DNA of 64,000 bases from an uncultured Paracoccaceae bacterium (GTDB lineage: Bacteria; Pseudomonadota; Alphaproteobacteria; Rhodobacterales; Rhodobacteraceae), in the NCBI GenBank assembly GCA_937927675.1, contig CALBSG010000158.1, positions 35,327 through 99,326 of the forward strand. The letters run 5' to 3'. The notes beneath the pieces are model-generated. The model saw only the letters and a list, made by a program, of their open reading frames with translations, made no database searches and was not told the origin of the DNA. Shown one piece after another: positions 1 to 8,030 of this stretch. How positions within the stretch are numbered: position 1 is the stretch's first letter; each line of letters opens with the position of its first letter. A program made the position numbers and the translations under genes.

Positions 1-1012
1 AGTTGACCGCAACGGTTGGAACATCGAACCCGGCTTTGTCCCAACGGGTGATGGCTGTCAGCGCGTTGAAAAGCATCACCTCGCCAAGGCGTTCGGAAAG
101 GCCGGCATCTTCTATCATCGGCAGGAAGTCACCGGGCGGGATCAGGCCGCGCTCGGGGTGATACCACCGGGCCAAGGCCTCAAACCCGGTGACAGCACCG
201 GTGTCGGTCGAGATTTGCGGTTGGAAATGGGCGCGGATCTGGCCTTCGTCCAAGGCGGCCTCAAGCTCTTCCCGCAGGGCCTCGCGATCGGCGCGGTGGC
301 GCGCCATTTCCGGGGCATAGGCGCGAATGGCCCCAGGCCCATGGCGGCGCGCCTCATCCGCGGCGATCTGGGCGGCATCCAACAGCGCCTTGCCATGCGG
401 TTCCGGCGCACGCTGGCCAAGGCAGAAACCAACCGAGGCGGTGACATAAATGCGTTGCGCGTTCAGTGAGATCGGCACATTGATGGCGGCTTGCAGCCGG
501 GCAGAAAGTTGCACCACGGTTTCCAGATCCAGCCTGCGCACCGGGGCGAGGGCGATGGCAAAACCGCCGCCTTCCAACCGCGCCACGATGTCACCACTGC
601 GCAGGGCGGAACAAATCCGTTCCGCGCTGCGGGCCAAAACCTCGGTCTGGGCGGCGCGGCCATCGCGCTCCAGCACTTGGTCGATGTCATCGAATTGCGC
701 CACGAGGCAGGCCGTGGTCTTGCCAGAAACCGGCTCATCGGCCAGCACGGCATCCAGCACTGCCACGACATGGCCGCGCAGGCCCACCCCCCCCAGCACA
801 TCGGGAAGGGCGGCGGGTGGCTCGGATTGGCGCAGGGCGCCGCTCAGGGCGAAGGCCAAGGGTGCCGCAAGCGCCACCAGCACCAGCACCCGCTCTCCGC
901 CAAACCAAAAGGCGGCAAGGGTGATGGCGGGCAAAAACAGAATCATCTCGGGGCGCCGCAAAAATGCGGGAATTGCACGAGCAGGACGGGCAAGTTTGGC
1001 AATCAGCTGCAT
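1..1012 (-). CDS. GGDEF/EAL-domain cyclic-di-GMP protein, C-terminus beyond the window
   Basis: Reading leftwards from an ATG at 1012, the frame stays open to the window edge, so the protein is cut off. Two hydrophobic stretches in about the first 60 residues suggest a membrane anchor. A degenerate GGDEF domain follows: where the active site should be, the sequence reads RLEGGGF, so diguanylate cyclase activity is unlikely. An EAL domain then begins with an intact start motif (GFEALARWYHPERGLIPP), consistent with c-di-GMP phosphodiesterase activity at the inner membrane. The rest of the EAL catalytic residues lie outside the window. It is transcribed away from ttcA's end and no operon partner is visible. 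The domain call is secure; the enzymatic role is inferred. Confidence 0.85.
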   Translation of the reverse strand, partial: MQLIAKLARPARAIPAFLRRPEMILFLPAITLAAFWFGGERVLVLVALAAPLAFALSGALRQSEPPAALPDVLGGVGLRGHVVAVLDAVLADEPVSGKTTACLVAQFDDIDQVLERDGRAAQTEVLARSAERICSALRSGDIVARLEGGGFAIALAPVRRLDLETVVQLSARLQAAINVPISLNAQRIYVTASVGFCLGQRAPEPHGKALLDAAQIAADEARRHGPGAIRAYAPEMARHRADREALREELEAALDEGQIRAHFQPQISTDTGAVTGFEALARWYHPERGLIPPGDFLPMIEDAGLSERLGEVMLFNALTAITRWDKAGFDVPTVAVN

Positions 1013-1085
1013 GAATGCGTCTCCGGGTCGGAGCCGGAAAATGACACCGGCTGGCCGAAGCTAGGCAAAAAGCCTGACTGCTTTA

Positions 1086-1961
1086 TTAATCGCGAAGACG
1101 TAATTGCGGAGGAAAGTCTGTATCTTTAGAGATATCTCGGAGCAGTCCGCCAAAGTCGAAAAGACCCGGATCTGCAAGATGCGACGGGCGCACATTCATC
1201 AAAGCGCGGAACATCACCTGACGGCGACCGGGGCTGCGGGTTTCCCATTCGTCCAAAAGTTTTTTCACCTGCGCCCGTTGCAACCCTTCTTGGCTGCCGC
1301 ACAGATCGCAAGGAATGATGGGATAATTCATCGCCTTGGCAAAGCGTTCGCAATCCGCTTCGGGTACGAAAGCCAAGGGGCGATAGACGAAAAGATCGCC
1401 CTCCTCGTTCACCAGTTTGGGGGGCATGGTGGCAAGCCGCCCGCCGTGAAACAGGTTCATGAAAAAGGTTTCCAGAATATCGTCACGGTGATGGCCCAAG
1501 ACGACCGCCGAACAACCCTCTTCCCGGGCGATTCGGTAAAGGTTGCCCCGCCGCAGTCGCGAACACAGCGAACACATCGTGCCCCCCGGCGCGATTTTCG
1601 AGGTCACTACCGAATAAGTGTCCTGATATTCGATCCGGTGCGGCACAGCCATGCGTGACAGGAACTCGGGCAAGACAGTGGCCGGAAATCCCGGTTGGCC
1701 CTGATCAAGGTTGCAGGCCAAAAGATCGACGGGCAAAAGCCCGCGCCATTTCAATTCGGTCAGCACGGCCAGCAGCGTATAGCTGTCCTTGCCGCCCGAC
1801 AGACAAATCAACCAGCGCGCGCCGGGTTCGATCATGCCATAAGTCTCGATCGCCTCGCGCACGTTTTGCACCAGCCGCTTGCGCAGTTTGCGAAACTCGG
1901 TCGACTTCGGCGCGCCGTAAAACAGCGGGTGGATGTCGTCGGAAATATCGTCGTCCAGCAT
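1086..1961 (-). CDS. ttcA: tRNA 2-thiocytidine biosynthesis protein TtcA
   Basis: TtcA thiolates cytidine 32 of certain tRNAs, using ATP and an Fe-S cluster. From the ATG at 1961 the protein has 291 residues. The PP-loop ATPase motif SGGKDS is at residues 55-60, followed by the CxxC pair (C130, C133) and a second cysteine pair in the C-terminal part (PCDLCGSQ), which is the family's cluster-binding pattern. The frame extends upstream to a GTG at 2006, but 1961 is preferred because a GAGGG ribosome site lies just before it and the length then fits the family. It is transcribed in the same direction as yidD-rnpA-rpmH, with a palindromic repeat between. Confidence 0.93.
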   Translation of the reverse strand: MLDDDISDDIHPLFYGAPKSTEFRKLRKRLVQNVREAIETYGMIEPGARWLICLSGGKDSYTLLAVLTELKWRGLLPVDLLACNLDQGQPGFPATVLPEFLSRMAVPHRIEYQDTYSVVTSKIAPGGTMCSLCSRLRRGNLYRIAREEGCSAVVLGHHRDDILETFFMNLFHGGRLATMPPKLVNEEGDLFVYRPLAFVPEADCERFAKAMNYPIIPCDLCGSQEGLQRAQVKKLLDEWETRSPGRRQVMFRALMNVRPSHLADPGLFDFGGLLRDISKDTDFPPQLRLRD

Positions 1962-2019
1962 GATGCCCTCGCAGTTACCCCCCCCTTCGCATAAAACCGG
2001 GCGCACGGCAAAGTGCTTT

Positions 2020-2097
2020 CATCTTGGCAAAATACTCCCCGCGGAGTGTCCTAAACCAACCGTCAGGGCCTCCGGCGGGAGTATTTGGGCCAAGATG
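2020..2097. repeat. Imperfect palindromic intergenic repeat
   Basis: A left arm (about 2020-2039, CATCTTGGCAAAATACTCCC) and a right arm (about 2077-2097, beginning GGGAGTATTTGGGCC and ending CAAGATG) are inverted copies separated by about 37 bases. They sit in the gap between ttcA and yidD. Related GGAGTATTT...AAGATG sequences recur between genes in Rhodobacteraceae. A degenerate relative may lie near 61126-61146, and a look-alike near 5371-5400. It could form a large RNA hairpin or act as a terminator; no T-tract is obvious. Confidence 0.7.
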
Positions 2098-2110
2098 AAC
2101 CGGGCAGGGC

Positions 2111-2359
2111 CTAGCGCGTTTTGTCGAAGTCAGGATCAGAGCCCGGGACCGGATCGTAGCCATGGCCACCCCAAGGATGGCAGCGGCAGATCCGATGGGC
2201 GGCAAGGTAACTGCCTTTCAAGCCGCCGTGACGCTCCAGCGCCTCTAGCGCATAGGCGGAGCAGGTGGGTTGGAAGCGGCAGCCATGTCCGACCCATGGG
2301 CTTAGGAGCAAGCGGTAAGCGCGGACGGGCAGCGCCGCGAGGTGGGCGAGCGGCGTCAT
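2111..2359 (-). CDS. yidD: Membrane protein insertion efficiency factor YidD
   Basis: A small, basic, cysteine-containing protein of 82 residues with the family signature: an N-terminal amphipathic stretch (LAALPVRAYRLLLSPWVGHG), then CRFQPTCSAYALEAL, then HRICRCHPWGGHGYDPVP. YidD sits at the inner face of the membrane and assists YidC-dependent insertion. The start codon overlaps the stop of rnpA by four bases (ATGA), so the two are translationally coupled. The order rpmH-rnpA-yidD is the standard bacterial arrangement. Confidence 0.95.
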   Translation of the reverse strand: MTPLAHLAALPVRAYRLLLSPWVGHGCRFQPTCSAYALEALERHGGLKGSYLAAHRICRCHPWGGHGYDPVPGSDPDFDKTR

Positions 2360-2775
2360 GGCTTGTGGAGGCGGGCCAGCGCGCCTTGCAGGTCTGCCAG
2401 CAGCAGCGCGAAGTCACGCTCTGTCGTCACGCCGGGTTTGGCCACCAGCACATAATCCCAGCCGGGCCGGGCCATCCGCGGCAGCACAGCGCGGGCGATT
2501 TCGCGCAGGCGGCGTTTTGCACGATTGCGGGCAACGGCATTGCCGATCTTTTTTGACGCGGTGAATCCAACACGGACGCCTGCGGTTTCGTCGCGGCGGT
2601 CGCGGGCTTGCACCAAGAAACCACCCGTTGCTTGCCGCAGGCTTGAGGCCGCGCGCAAAAAATCGGGACGGTTTTGCAGGGTAGAAATGCAAAGCGAAAC
2701 CGCCGGAGAGGCTTGGGGTTGATCGGCATCGCTGCCTTGGCCCTGCGTCTCCGGCGGTGTCATGTCTTTATCCAT
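2356..2775 (-). CDS. rnpA: Ribonuclease P protein component
   Basis: The protein subunit of RNase P supports 5' maturation of tRNAs by the catalytic RNA. The 139-residue product contains the hallmark basic helix RNRAKRRLRE and the preceding VGFTASKKIGNAVA strand. The first 30 or so residues (acidic and proline-rich) are an extension beyond the conserved core. An alternative ATG four codons downstream (2763) is equally possible because neither has a strong ribosome site. It lies downstream of rpmH and overlaps yidD. Confidence 0.94.
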   Translation of the reverse strand: MDKDMTPPETQGQGSDADQPQASPAVSLCISTLQNRPDFLRAASSLRQATGGFLVQARDRRDETAGVRVGFTASKKIGNAVARNRAKRRLREIARAVLPRMARPGWDYVLVAKPGVTTERDFALLLADLQGALARLHKP

Positions 2776-2801
2776 GGCGTGGCCCCGAAAGGCCGCAGGG
2801 A

Positions 2802-2936
2802 TTAAGCCGACAGCTTATGACGGCCCTTGGCGCGGCGGGCTGCCAGCACCAGACGGCCGCCTTTGGTGGCCATGCGGGCGCGGAAACCGTGGCGGCGCTT
2901 GCGGACCAGGTTCGACGGTTGGTAAGTGCGCTTCAT
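2802..2936 (-). CDS. rpmH: 50S ribosomal protein L34
   Basis: A 44-residue, extremely basic protein starting MKRTYQPSNLVRKRRHGFRA and ending GRHKLSA, a near-universal L34 sequence. A GGAGAG ribosome site precedes the ATG at 2936. It is the first gene of the rpmH-rnpA-yidD group. The roughly 240 bases upstream, up to the divergent TVP38 gene, must hold its promoter, but no clear consensus boxes were recognised. Confidence 0.98.
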   Translation of the reverse strand: MKRTYQPSNLVRKRRHGFRARMATKGGRLVLAARRAKGRHKLSA

Positions 2937-3180
2937 CGCGGCTCTCCATAAGACGGTTGCCCGAACCTTAGAGGATTCGAGGGCGGTAACTTGAAGCCCG
3001 GTCTTTAAGCAGGCGGGCCGAGGCTGTCAACGCAGGTTTCGCGCGATTTCTGCAACATTTCGCGGAGAGGGACCAGTTCCCAAGGTGAAAACAGCGGGTT
3101 TCAAAAGAAAAACAGGGCTGCGGATCAAGCCCGCGTGAAACCTATGGCGCGGCGTGGCCATTCTGGACCATGTTTAGGGC

Positions 3181-3915
3181 ATGAAACATCCTTGTGCCGC
3201 CCCCTCGCGCAGCGTTCTGCGTCATTTGCCTTTGGCCGTGATTCTTTCGGTCGCGGGGATTGCGGCCTTTGCCTTTCGTGATGTCCTGACCTTTGACACG
3301 CTTGCGCGGCATCGCGACAGCCTGATTGCCTTTCGCGATGGGCATTACCCTTTGGCCTCGGTTGGCTTTGTCGCGATCTATGCTGCGCTTGTTGCCCTAT
3401 CAGTGCCGGGTGCGACGGTTGCGACGCTGACCGGGGGCTTCTTGTTCGGGATGTTTCCGGGCACAGCCTATAATGTCGGCGCAGCGACGCTTGGGGCCGC
3501 TCTGGTTTTTCTGGCCGCCCGTGCGGGGCTTGGGGCTGACATTTCTGCCCGCATCGCGAAAGGGGATGGTGCCGCCGCACGGTTGCAGGCGGGGTTGCGC
3601 GGCAATCAATGGTCGGTTCTGCTGGTCATGCGATTGGTGCCGGTGGTGCCGTTCTTTCTGGCCAATCTGCTTCCGGCTTTGGCCGGTGTCCGGCTTTGGC
3701 CTTTTGTTGCCACGACGGCATTGGGCATCGTTCCCGGCGCGCTGGTGTTCACCTCGATTGGCGCGGGGCTGGGTGAGGTGTTTGCCCGTGGTGAGACCCC
3801 TGATCTGGGGGTGATCTTTACCGCGCCCGTCCTTGGTCCCTTGCTGGGTTTGGCGGCGCTGGCCGCCTTGCCGCTGGTGGTGAAACTGTTTCGACGCAGC
3901 GGAGGTCCGGCATGA
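3181..3915 (+). CDS. TVP38/TMEM64 (DedA-like) family membrane protein
   Basis: A polytopic inner-membrane protein of 244 residues. The family core is visible as VALSVPGATVATLTGGFLFGMFPGTAYNVGAATLGAALVFLAARAG (given here in part), followed by a conserved arginine/proline segment (MRLVPVVPFF) and further hydrophobic helices. Family members are thought to act in lipid scrambling or transport, but no substrate is established for this one. The stop overlaps the next gene's start (ATGA), and the same TVP38-flavoprotein pairing occurs in other bacteria, so the two probably work together. The ribosome site for this ATG is weak. Confidence 0.85.
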   Translation: MKHPCAAPSRSVLRHLPLAVILSVAGIAAFAFRDVLTFDTLARHRDSLIAFRDGHYPLASVGFVAIYAALVALSVPGATVATLTGGFLFGMFPGTAYNVGAATLGAALVFLAARAGLGADISARIAKGDGAAARLQAGLRGNQWSVLLVMRLVPVVPFFLANLLPALAGVRLWPFVATTALGIVPGALVFTSIGAGLGEVFARGETPDLGVIFTAPVLGPLLGLAALAALPLVVKLFRRSGGPA

Positions 3916-5330
3916 GCCTGTTGAAACCCGATCTTTGCATCATTGGTGCCGGCTCTGGCGGTTTGTCGTTGGCAGCGGGGGCCGTGCAGATGGGGGCCAG
4001 CGTTGTCTTGGTCGAAGGGGCGGAGATGGGAGGCGATTGTCTGAACGCCGGATGCGTGCCGTCCAAGGCGCTGCTGGCGGCTGGAAAGGCCGCCGAGGCG
4101 ATGCGGCAGGCGGGGCCATTCGGGATCGGTCCGCTGCAGCCGGAAATCGATTTTGCTGCCGTGAAAGCCCATGTTGCGGGGGTGATCGCGGGCATCGCCC
4201 CGCATGACAGCCAAGCGCGGTTCGAGGGTTTGGGTGTGACAGTTCTGCGAGGGTGGGCACGGTTCACCTCCCCGCGCGAGGTGGAGGCGGCAGGCCACAC
4301 CATTCGCGCCCGGCGCTTTGTCATCGCCACCGGATCGCAGGCCGCCGTGCCGCCGGTGCCGGGCATTGAGGCGGTGCCTTATCTGACCAACGAGACGATC
4401 TTTGCACTGCGCGAACGGCCTGAACATCTGCTGATTCTCGGCGGAGGACCGATTGGCATCGAGATGGCGCAGGCGCATCGGCGGCTGGGGTCGCATGTCA
4501 CGGTGATCGAAGCCGCCCGCGCGCTGGGCCGCGACGATCCTGACTGTGTGGCGGTTGTGCTGGCGGCCCTGCGTGCCGAGGGAATTGCGATTCGCGAAGG
4601 GCAGGGGGTGGTGCGGTTGCGGCAAGTGTCAGCGGGGGTTGAGGCCGTTTTAGCCGACGGCACTGTGCTGACCGGTTCGCATCTGCTGCTGGCCACAGGT
4701 CGCGCGCCCGCGCTAGAGCGGTTGTCGCTTCAGGCAGGGGGCGTTGTGCATGACAAAAAAGGCGTGACCGTGCGGGCCAGCCTGCGCTCGGTCTCGAACC
4801 GCCGGGTCTATGCCATCGGCGATGCTGCAGGGGGGGCGCAGTTCACCCACGCTGCGGGGGCCCATGCGGGGGTGGTCATCCGTCAGGTGCTTTTGGGGTT
4901 GCCCGCCAAGGCCGCCGCGCGCGTGCCATGGGTGACCTACACCGAACCGGAATTGGCACAGGTTGGCCTGACCGAGGCCGAGGCGCGGGCCGAATTTGGC
5001 GGCCGCGTTAGGGTGTTGCGGGCCGATTTCGCCGCCAATGACCGCGCGCGGACCGAATTGAAAGCCAAGGGGCTTTTAAAGGTCATGGTCGTGCGGGGGC
5101 GTCCGGTCGGTGCCAGTATCGCGGGACCACAGGCGGGCGAGCTGATCGGCTTTTGGGCGCTGGCCATTGCCGCGAAGATCCGGATCGGAACTGTTGCCGG
5201 ACTGATCTTGCCGTATCCAACCTTGGGGGAAACCGCCAAACGTGCGGCTGGGGCCTATTTCTCGGATAAACTCTTTGATAACCCTGCTTTGAAACGGGTT
5301 GTGCGGTGGGTGCAGCGCCTGATCCCCTGA
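3912..5330 (+). CDS. FAD-dependent pyridine nucleotide-disulfide oxidoreductase
   Basis: 472 residues with the layout of the mercuric reductase/dihydrolipoamide dehydrogenase family: an N-terminal FAD site (IIGAGSGGLS), a redox-active disulfide CLNAGCVPSK (C43, C48), a central NAD(P) site (LILGGGPIGIEMA), the ATGRAP and IGDAAG FAD motifs, and a dimerisation domain. In lipoamide dehydrogenases the C-terminal active site reads HPT-E. Here it reads YPTLGE, so the catalytic histidine is a tyrosine and lipoamide is probably not the substrate. A GGAGG site sits six bases before the ATG. It is co-transcribed with the TVP38 gene. Confidence 0.85.
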   Translation: MSLLKPDLCIIGAGSGGLSLAAGAVQMGASVVLVEGAEMGGDCLNAGCVPSKALLAAGKAAEAMRQAGPFGIGPLQPEIDFAAVKAHVAGVIAGIAPHDSQARFEGLGVTVLRGWARFTSPREVEAAGHTIRARRFVIATGSQAAVPPVPGIEAVPYLTNETIFALRERPEHLLILGGGPIGIEMAQAHRRLGSHVTVIEAARALGRDDPDCVAVVLAALRAEGIAIREGQGVVRLRQVSAGVEAVLADGTVLTGSHLLLATGRAPALERLSLQAGGVVHDKKGVTVRASLRSVSNRRVYAIGDAAGGAQFTHAAGAHAGVVIRQVLLGLPAKAAARVPWVTYTEPELAQVGLTEAEARAEFGGRVRVLRADFAANDRARTELKAKGLLKVMVVRGRPVGASIAGPQAGELIGFWALAIAAKIRIGTVAGLILPYPTLGETAKRAAGAYFSDKLFDNPALKRVVRWVQRLIP

Positions 5331-5397
5331 TGTCGGCGCTCTGGTCCGACGCGGGGCTGTCTGGCCTCGGCCCCCCGAGGATTTTTGAGCACAGAGG

Positions 5398-6816
5398 ATG
5401 GGCGCAGGAGTGCAAGGCAGAAGGGGCAGGTTTCTGAACACCCTTTCGGGGCGGTTCCTGATCTTGACCGTGGCCTTTGTCATGTTGGCCGAAGTCTTGA
5501 TCTTTGTGCCCTCTATCGCCCGGTTCCGGGCGGATTTCATGGCAGTGCGGCTGGAAAAGGCGCAAATTGCGTCGTTGGCCCAGTTGGCCGCCAGTGACAT
5601 GGTGTCGCCCGAGCTGGAGGCCGAACTTCTGGCCAATGCCGAGGTTTACAACGTGGTTTTGCGCCGTGACGAGGTGCGCCAGCTTGTGTTGTCGTCGCAA
5701 TTGCCCGCGCCCGTCAGTGCGACCTATGATCTGCGTGCCGCCGGCCCGTGGGAATTGATCCGTGATGCGATGGTCTGTCTGATGGATCCGGCCGACGACA
5801 TCATTCGTGTTATCGGCAATCCGGTGCAGGAAGCGGGATTGCTGATCGAAATCACGATGGATTCCGCGCCGATGCGGGATGCGATGTTGGATTACGGTTT
5901 TCGGATCTTGCTCTTGTCGGCCCTGATCTCGGTCGTCACCGCGTTTTTGTTGTTCCTTGCCGTGCAGCGGTTGATCGTTCTGCCGATCCGCCGGGTGGCA
6001 CAGCATATGGCCGCCTATGCCGAAGCCCCCGAAGATGCCCGCCGGGTGATCGCCCCGATGGCGCAGGTCGAAGAACTGCGCGAGGCTGAAGAAGCGATGC
6101 AGGCGATGCAGCGGCAGTTGACCGGCAGCTTGAAGCAGAAAGAGCGGTTGGCGCAGTTGGGCGGCGCGGTGGCCAAAATCAGCCACGATCTGCGCAATAT
6201 CCTGACGTCGGCCCAGCTGTTCGCCGACCGGCTGGAGGGCAGTGCCGATCCCATGGTGGCGCGGTCCGCACCAAAGCTGGTCGGGTCGATCAGCCGGGCG
6301 GTTGCCCTGTGTGAATCGACGCTGAAATTCGGCAAAGCCGAAGAGGTCGCCCCGGCGATTCGCGCCATTGATCTGGCCGCTCTGGTCTCAGATGTGGCCG
6401 AGGCGGAAGGGCTGGACGAAGACGGCACCGTGGCCTGTCTGATCGAAGTGCCGGATGGGTTCCACATCATGGCAGATGCCGAGCAGCTTTACCGGGTGCT
6501 GTCGAATCTGGTGCGAAACGCCCGGCAGGCGATTGAGGCGACGGGCGAGGGCGGCACCATCGAGATTTCCGCCTCTGAGACGGCGGATGAATGGCGCATC
6601 CGGGTGGGCGATACGGGCCCCGGCCTGCCGGAAAAAGCACGCGAACACCTGTTCGAGGCGTTTCAGGGCGGCGCGCGCAAGGGCGGTACGGGCTTGGGCC
6701 TTGCCATTGCGGCAGAGCTTTTGCGCGGCCATGGTGGGCGGCTGGAACTGGCCCGATCCGATGCCGAGGGCACGGAGTTCTTGATCCACCTGCCAAAATC
6801 GGCCGTTGCCGCCTGA
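5398..6816 (+). CDS. Sensor histidine kinase with HAMP domain
   Basis: 472 residues. A transmembrane helix at about 20-40, a periplasmic segment, a second helix around 165-188 and a HAMP linker lead into the dimerisation helix with the phospho-acceptor histidine (KISHDLRNILTSAQ, about residue 262). The ATPase domain follows, with N box LVRNARQAI, G1 DTGPG and G2 GGTGLGLAIAAELLRGHGG. No response regulator gene is adjacent, so the partner is unknown. The ATG at 5398 has no well-spaced ribosome site and lies at the end of a stretch resembling a family intergenic repeat. A GTG at 5410 behind GCAGGA is an alternative start. Confidence 0.88.
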   Translation: MGAGVQGRRGRFLNTLSGRFLILTVAFVMLAEVLIFVPSIARFRADFMAVRLEKAQIASLAQLAASDMVSPELEAELLANAEVYNVVLRRDEVRQLVLSSQLPAPVSATYDLRAAGPWELIRDAMVCLMDPADDIIRVIGNPVQEAGLLIEITMDSAPMRDAMLDYGFRILLLSALISVVTAFLLFLAVQRLIVLPIRRVAQHMAAYAEAPEDARRVIAPMAQVEELREAEEAMQAMQRQLTGSLKQKERLAQLGGAVAKISHDLRNILTSAQLFADRLEGSADPMVARSAPKLVGSISRAVALCESTLKFGKAEEVAPAIRAIDLAALVSDVAEAEGLDEDGTVACLIEVPDGFHIMADAEQLYRVLSNLVRNARQAIEATGEGGTIEISASETADEWRIRVGDTGPGLPEKAREHLFEAFQGGARKGGTGLGLAIAAELLRGHGGRLELARSDAEGTEFLIHLPKSAVAA

Positions 6817-6885
6817 TTTTTGCGACGGAACTTTCTGGCTGCGACGTTTCACCTCTGACGCACAGGAAGATGTTCGGAGTTTCAC

Positions 6886-7380
6886 ATGACGCTACGCAGT
6901 TGGGCCACCCCTTTGACGGTTGGCGCTTTTCTTTTGATCTCAGTCACCGGGATCTTGATGTTTTTCCACCTTGAAACCGGCCTGAGCAAGGTCGCCCATG
7001 AATGGCTGGGTTGGTTTTTGGTCTTTGGCGTTGCCGCGCACCTTTGGCTGAACTGGCGCGCCTTCACCACGTATTTCAAACGCCCTGCTGCGATGGCGAT
7101 CATGGGGGCTGGCGTTGCGGTTTTGCTGGCCTCTGTTTCGGTTCCGGCGGGCGAGGGCGGCGGGCTTGCGGTGCGGCAGGTGATTGGCTCACTGACCACT
7201 GCGCCGATTTCCACGCTGGCCGCGCTGTCGGGTAAAGAGGAAGCCAGTCTTCTGGCCATGCTTGCCGTCGATCACCCCGGTGTGACCGCCGACCAAACCC
7301 TGACGGATCTGGCCGCAGGCAACGCCGATGCCGCCGTGGGCCTTCTGGCCAAGGTCTATGCAGAGGCCGAGGCCGAGTGA
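6886..7380 (+). CDS. DUF4405-type small membrane protein
   Basis: 164 residues with helices at roughly 10-28, 40-55 and 68-84 and histidines placed as in the cytochrome b-like DUF4405 family (FHLETGLSKVAHEWLGWFLVFGVAAHLWLNW). These may bind haem, but that is an inference from the fold. The C-terminal half is soluble and acidic. A GGAG site precedes the ATG at suitable spacing. It follows the histidine kinase by about 70 bases on the same strand. Function unknown. Confidence 0.75.
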   Translation: MTLRSWATPLTVGAFLLISVTGILMFFHLETGLSKVAHEWLGWFLVFGVAAHLWLNWRAFTTYFKRPAAMAIMGAGVAVLLASVSVPAGEGGGLAVRQVIGSLTTAPISTLAALSGKEEASLLAMLAVDHPGVTADQTLTDLAAGNADAAVGLLAKVYAEAEAE

Positions 7381-7467
7381 TTGGCACTTTGGCATAAGGA
7401 TTTGAAATTCTAATGCCGAATTGCCCTTGCAATGCCCCGCAGCCACAGCTAAACGCTGCCTCAAGAC

Positions 7468-7544
7468 GGACCCGTAGCTCAGCTGGATAGAGCATCAGAC
7501 TACGAATCTGAGGGTCGGGCGTTCGAATCGCTCCGGGTCCGCCA
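7468..7544 (+). tRNA. tRNA-Arg (anticodon ACG)
   Basis: A complete 77-base cloverleaf with encoded CCA. The acceptor stem pairs GGACCCG with CGGGTCC, the D arm is GCTC...GAGC, and the anticodon stem TCAGA/TCTGA holds loop CTACGAA with anticodon ACG at 7502-7504. The T arm is GGGCG TTCGAAT CGCTC and the discriminator base is G. The wobble A is expected to be deaminated to inosine by TadA. Confidence 0.97.
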
Positions 7545-7874
7545 CTCTCCCCTAGAATATTAAGCATATTTGCGCATTTGGACGCCTGTCCGTGTCTTCG
7601 TGATGCGTGCCAGAATCTCGTCAAATAGCATGGCCTAGCGTTCTGTCTCGTATGGGCAAAGAAATCACTCAGCGCCGGGTGGCCCGTCTCTGGCGTCGTG
7701 GCTGTGAGCGAACTATGGGCTATGGGTTGAAGGTCGCTGCTGGCATCAAGAGGGCGTCGCAGCTCCCAGCCCGTCCAGGTCTGCCTCCACTGCGGTGGTT
7801 TCGATGTCGTGCATTGTGACACCCGTCGCCGTGCCCGCGGGTGGGCGAATGGCGGCTCTCGAGATGTTTGTTTT
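7545..7874. other. Gene-free stretch between tRNA genes
   Basis: About 330 bases between tRNA-Arg(ACG) and the minus-strand tRNA pair. A short plus-strand frame (about 7607-7819) is rich in arginine and tryptophan, lacks a convincing ribosome site and resembles nothing known. No integrase, direct repeat of a tRNA end or clear terminator was seen. Confidence 0.5.
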
Positions 7875-7950
7875 TGGAGCGGCGGACCGGAATCGAACCG
7901 GCGACCGTCGGACTGGAAACCCGTTGCTCTGCCAACTGAGCTACCGCCGC
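7875..7950 (-). tRNA. tRNA-Gly (anticodon TCC), weak anticodon stem
   Basis: A 76-base cloverleaf on the minus strand with encoded CCA. The acceptor stem GCGGCGG pairs with CCGCCGC, the discriminator is T as in bacterial glycine tRNAs, the D arm is GCTC...GAGC and the T arm is GCCGG TTCGATT CCGGT. The anticodon loop TTTCCAG gives TCC. The anticodon stem ACGGG/TCCGA is imperfect: the outer pair is A-A and the inner pair is G-T. It lies three bases downstream of tRNA-Arg(TCT), so the two are surely co-transcribed. Confidence 0.88.
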
Positions 7951-7953
7951 GAG

Positions 7954-8030
7954 TGGCGCTTCCGGCAGGACTTGAACCTGCAACAATCCGGTTAGAAGTC
8001 GGATGCTCTATCCAATTGAGCTACGGAAGC
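7954..8030 (-). tRNA. tRNA-Arg (anticodon TCT)
   Basis: A 77-base cloverleaf on the minus strand with encoded CCA. The acceptor stem GCTTCCG pairs with CGGAAGC, the D arm is GCTC...GAGC, the anticodon loop CTTCTAA gives TCT, and the T arm is GCAGG TTCAAGT CCTGC. The anticodon stem TCCGA/CCGGA has an A-C mismatch next to the loop. It is the first gene of a two-tRNA unit. Confidence 0.93.
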
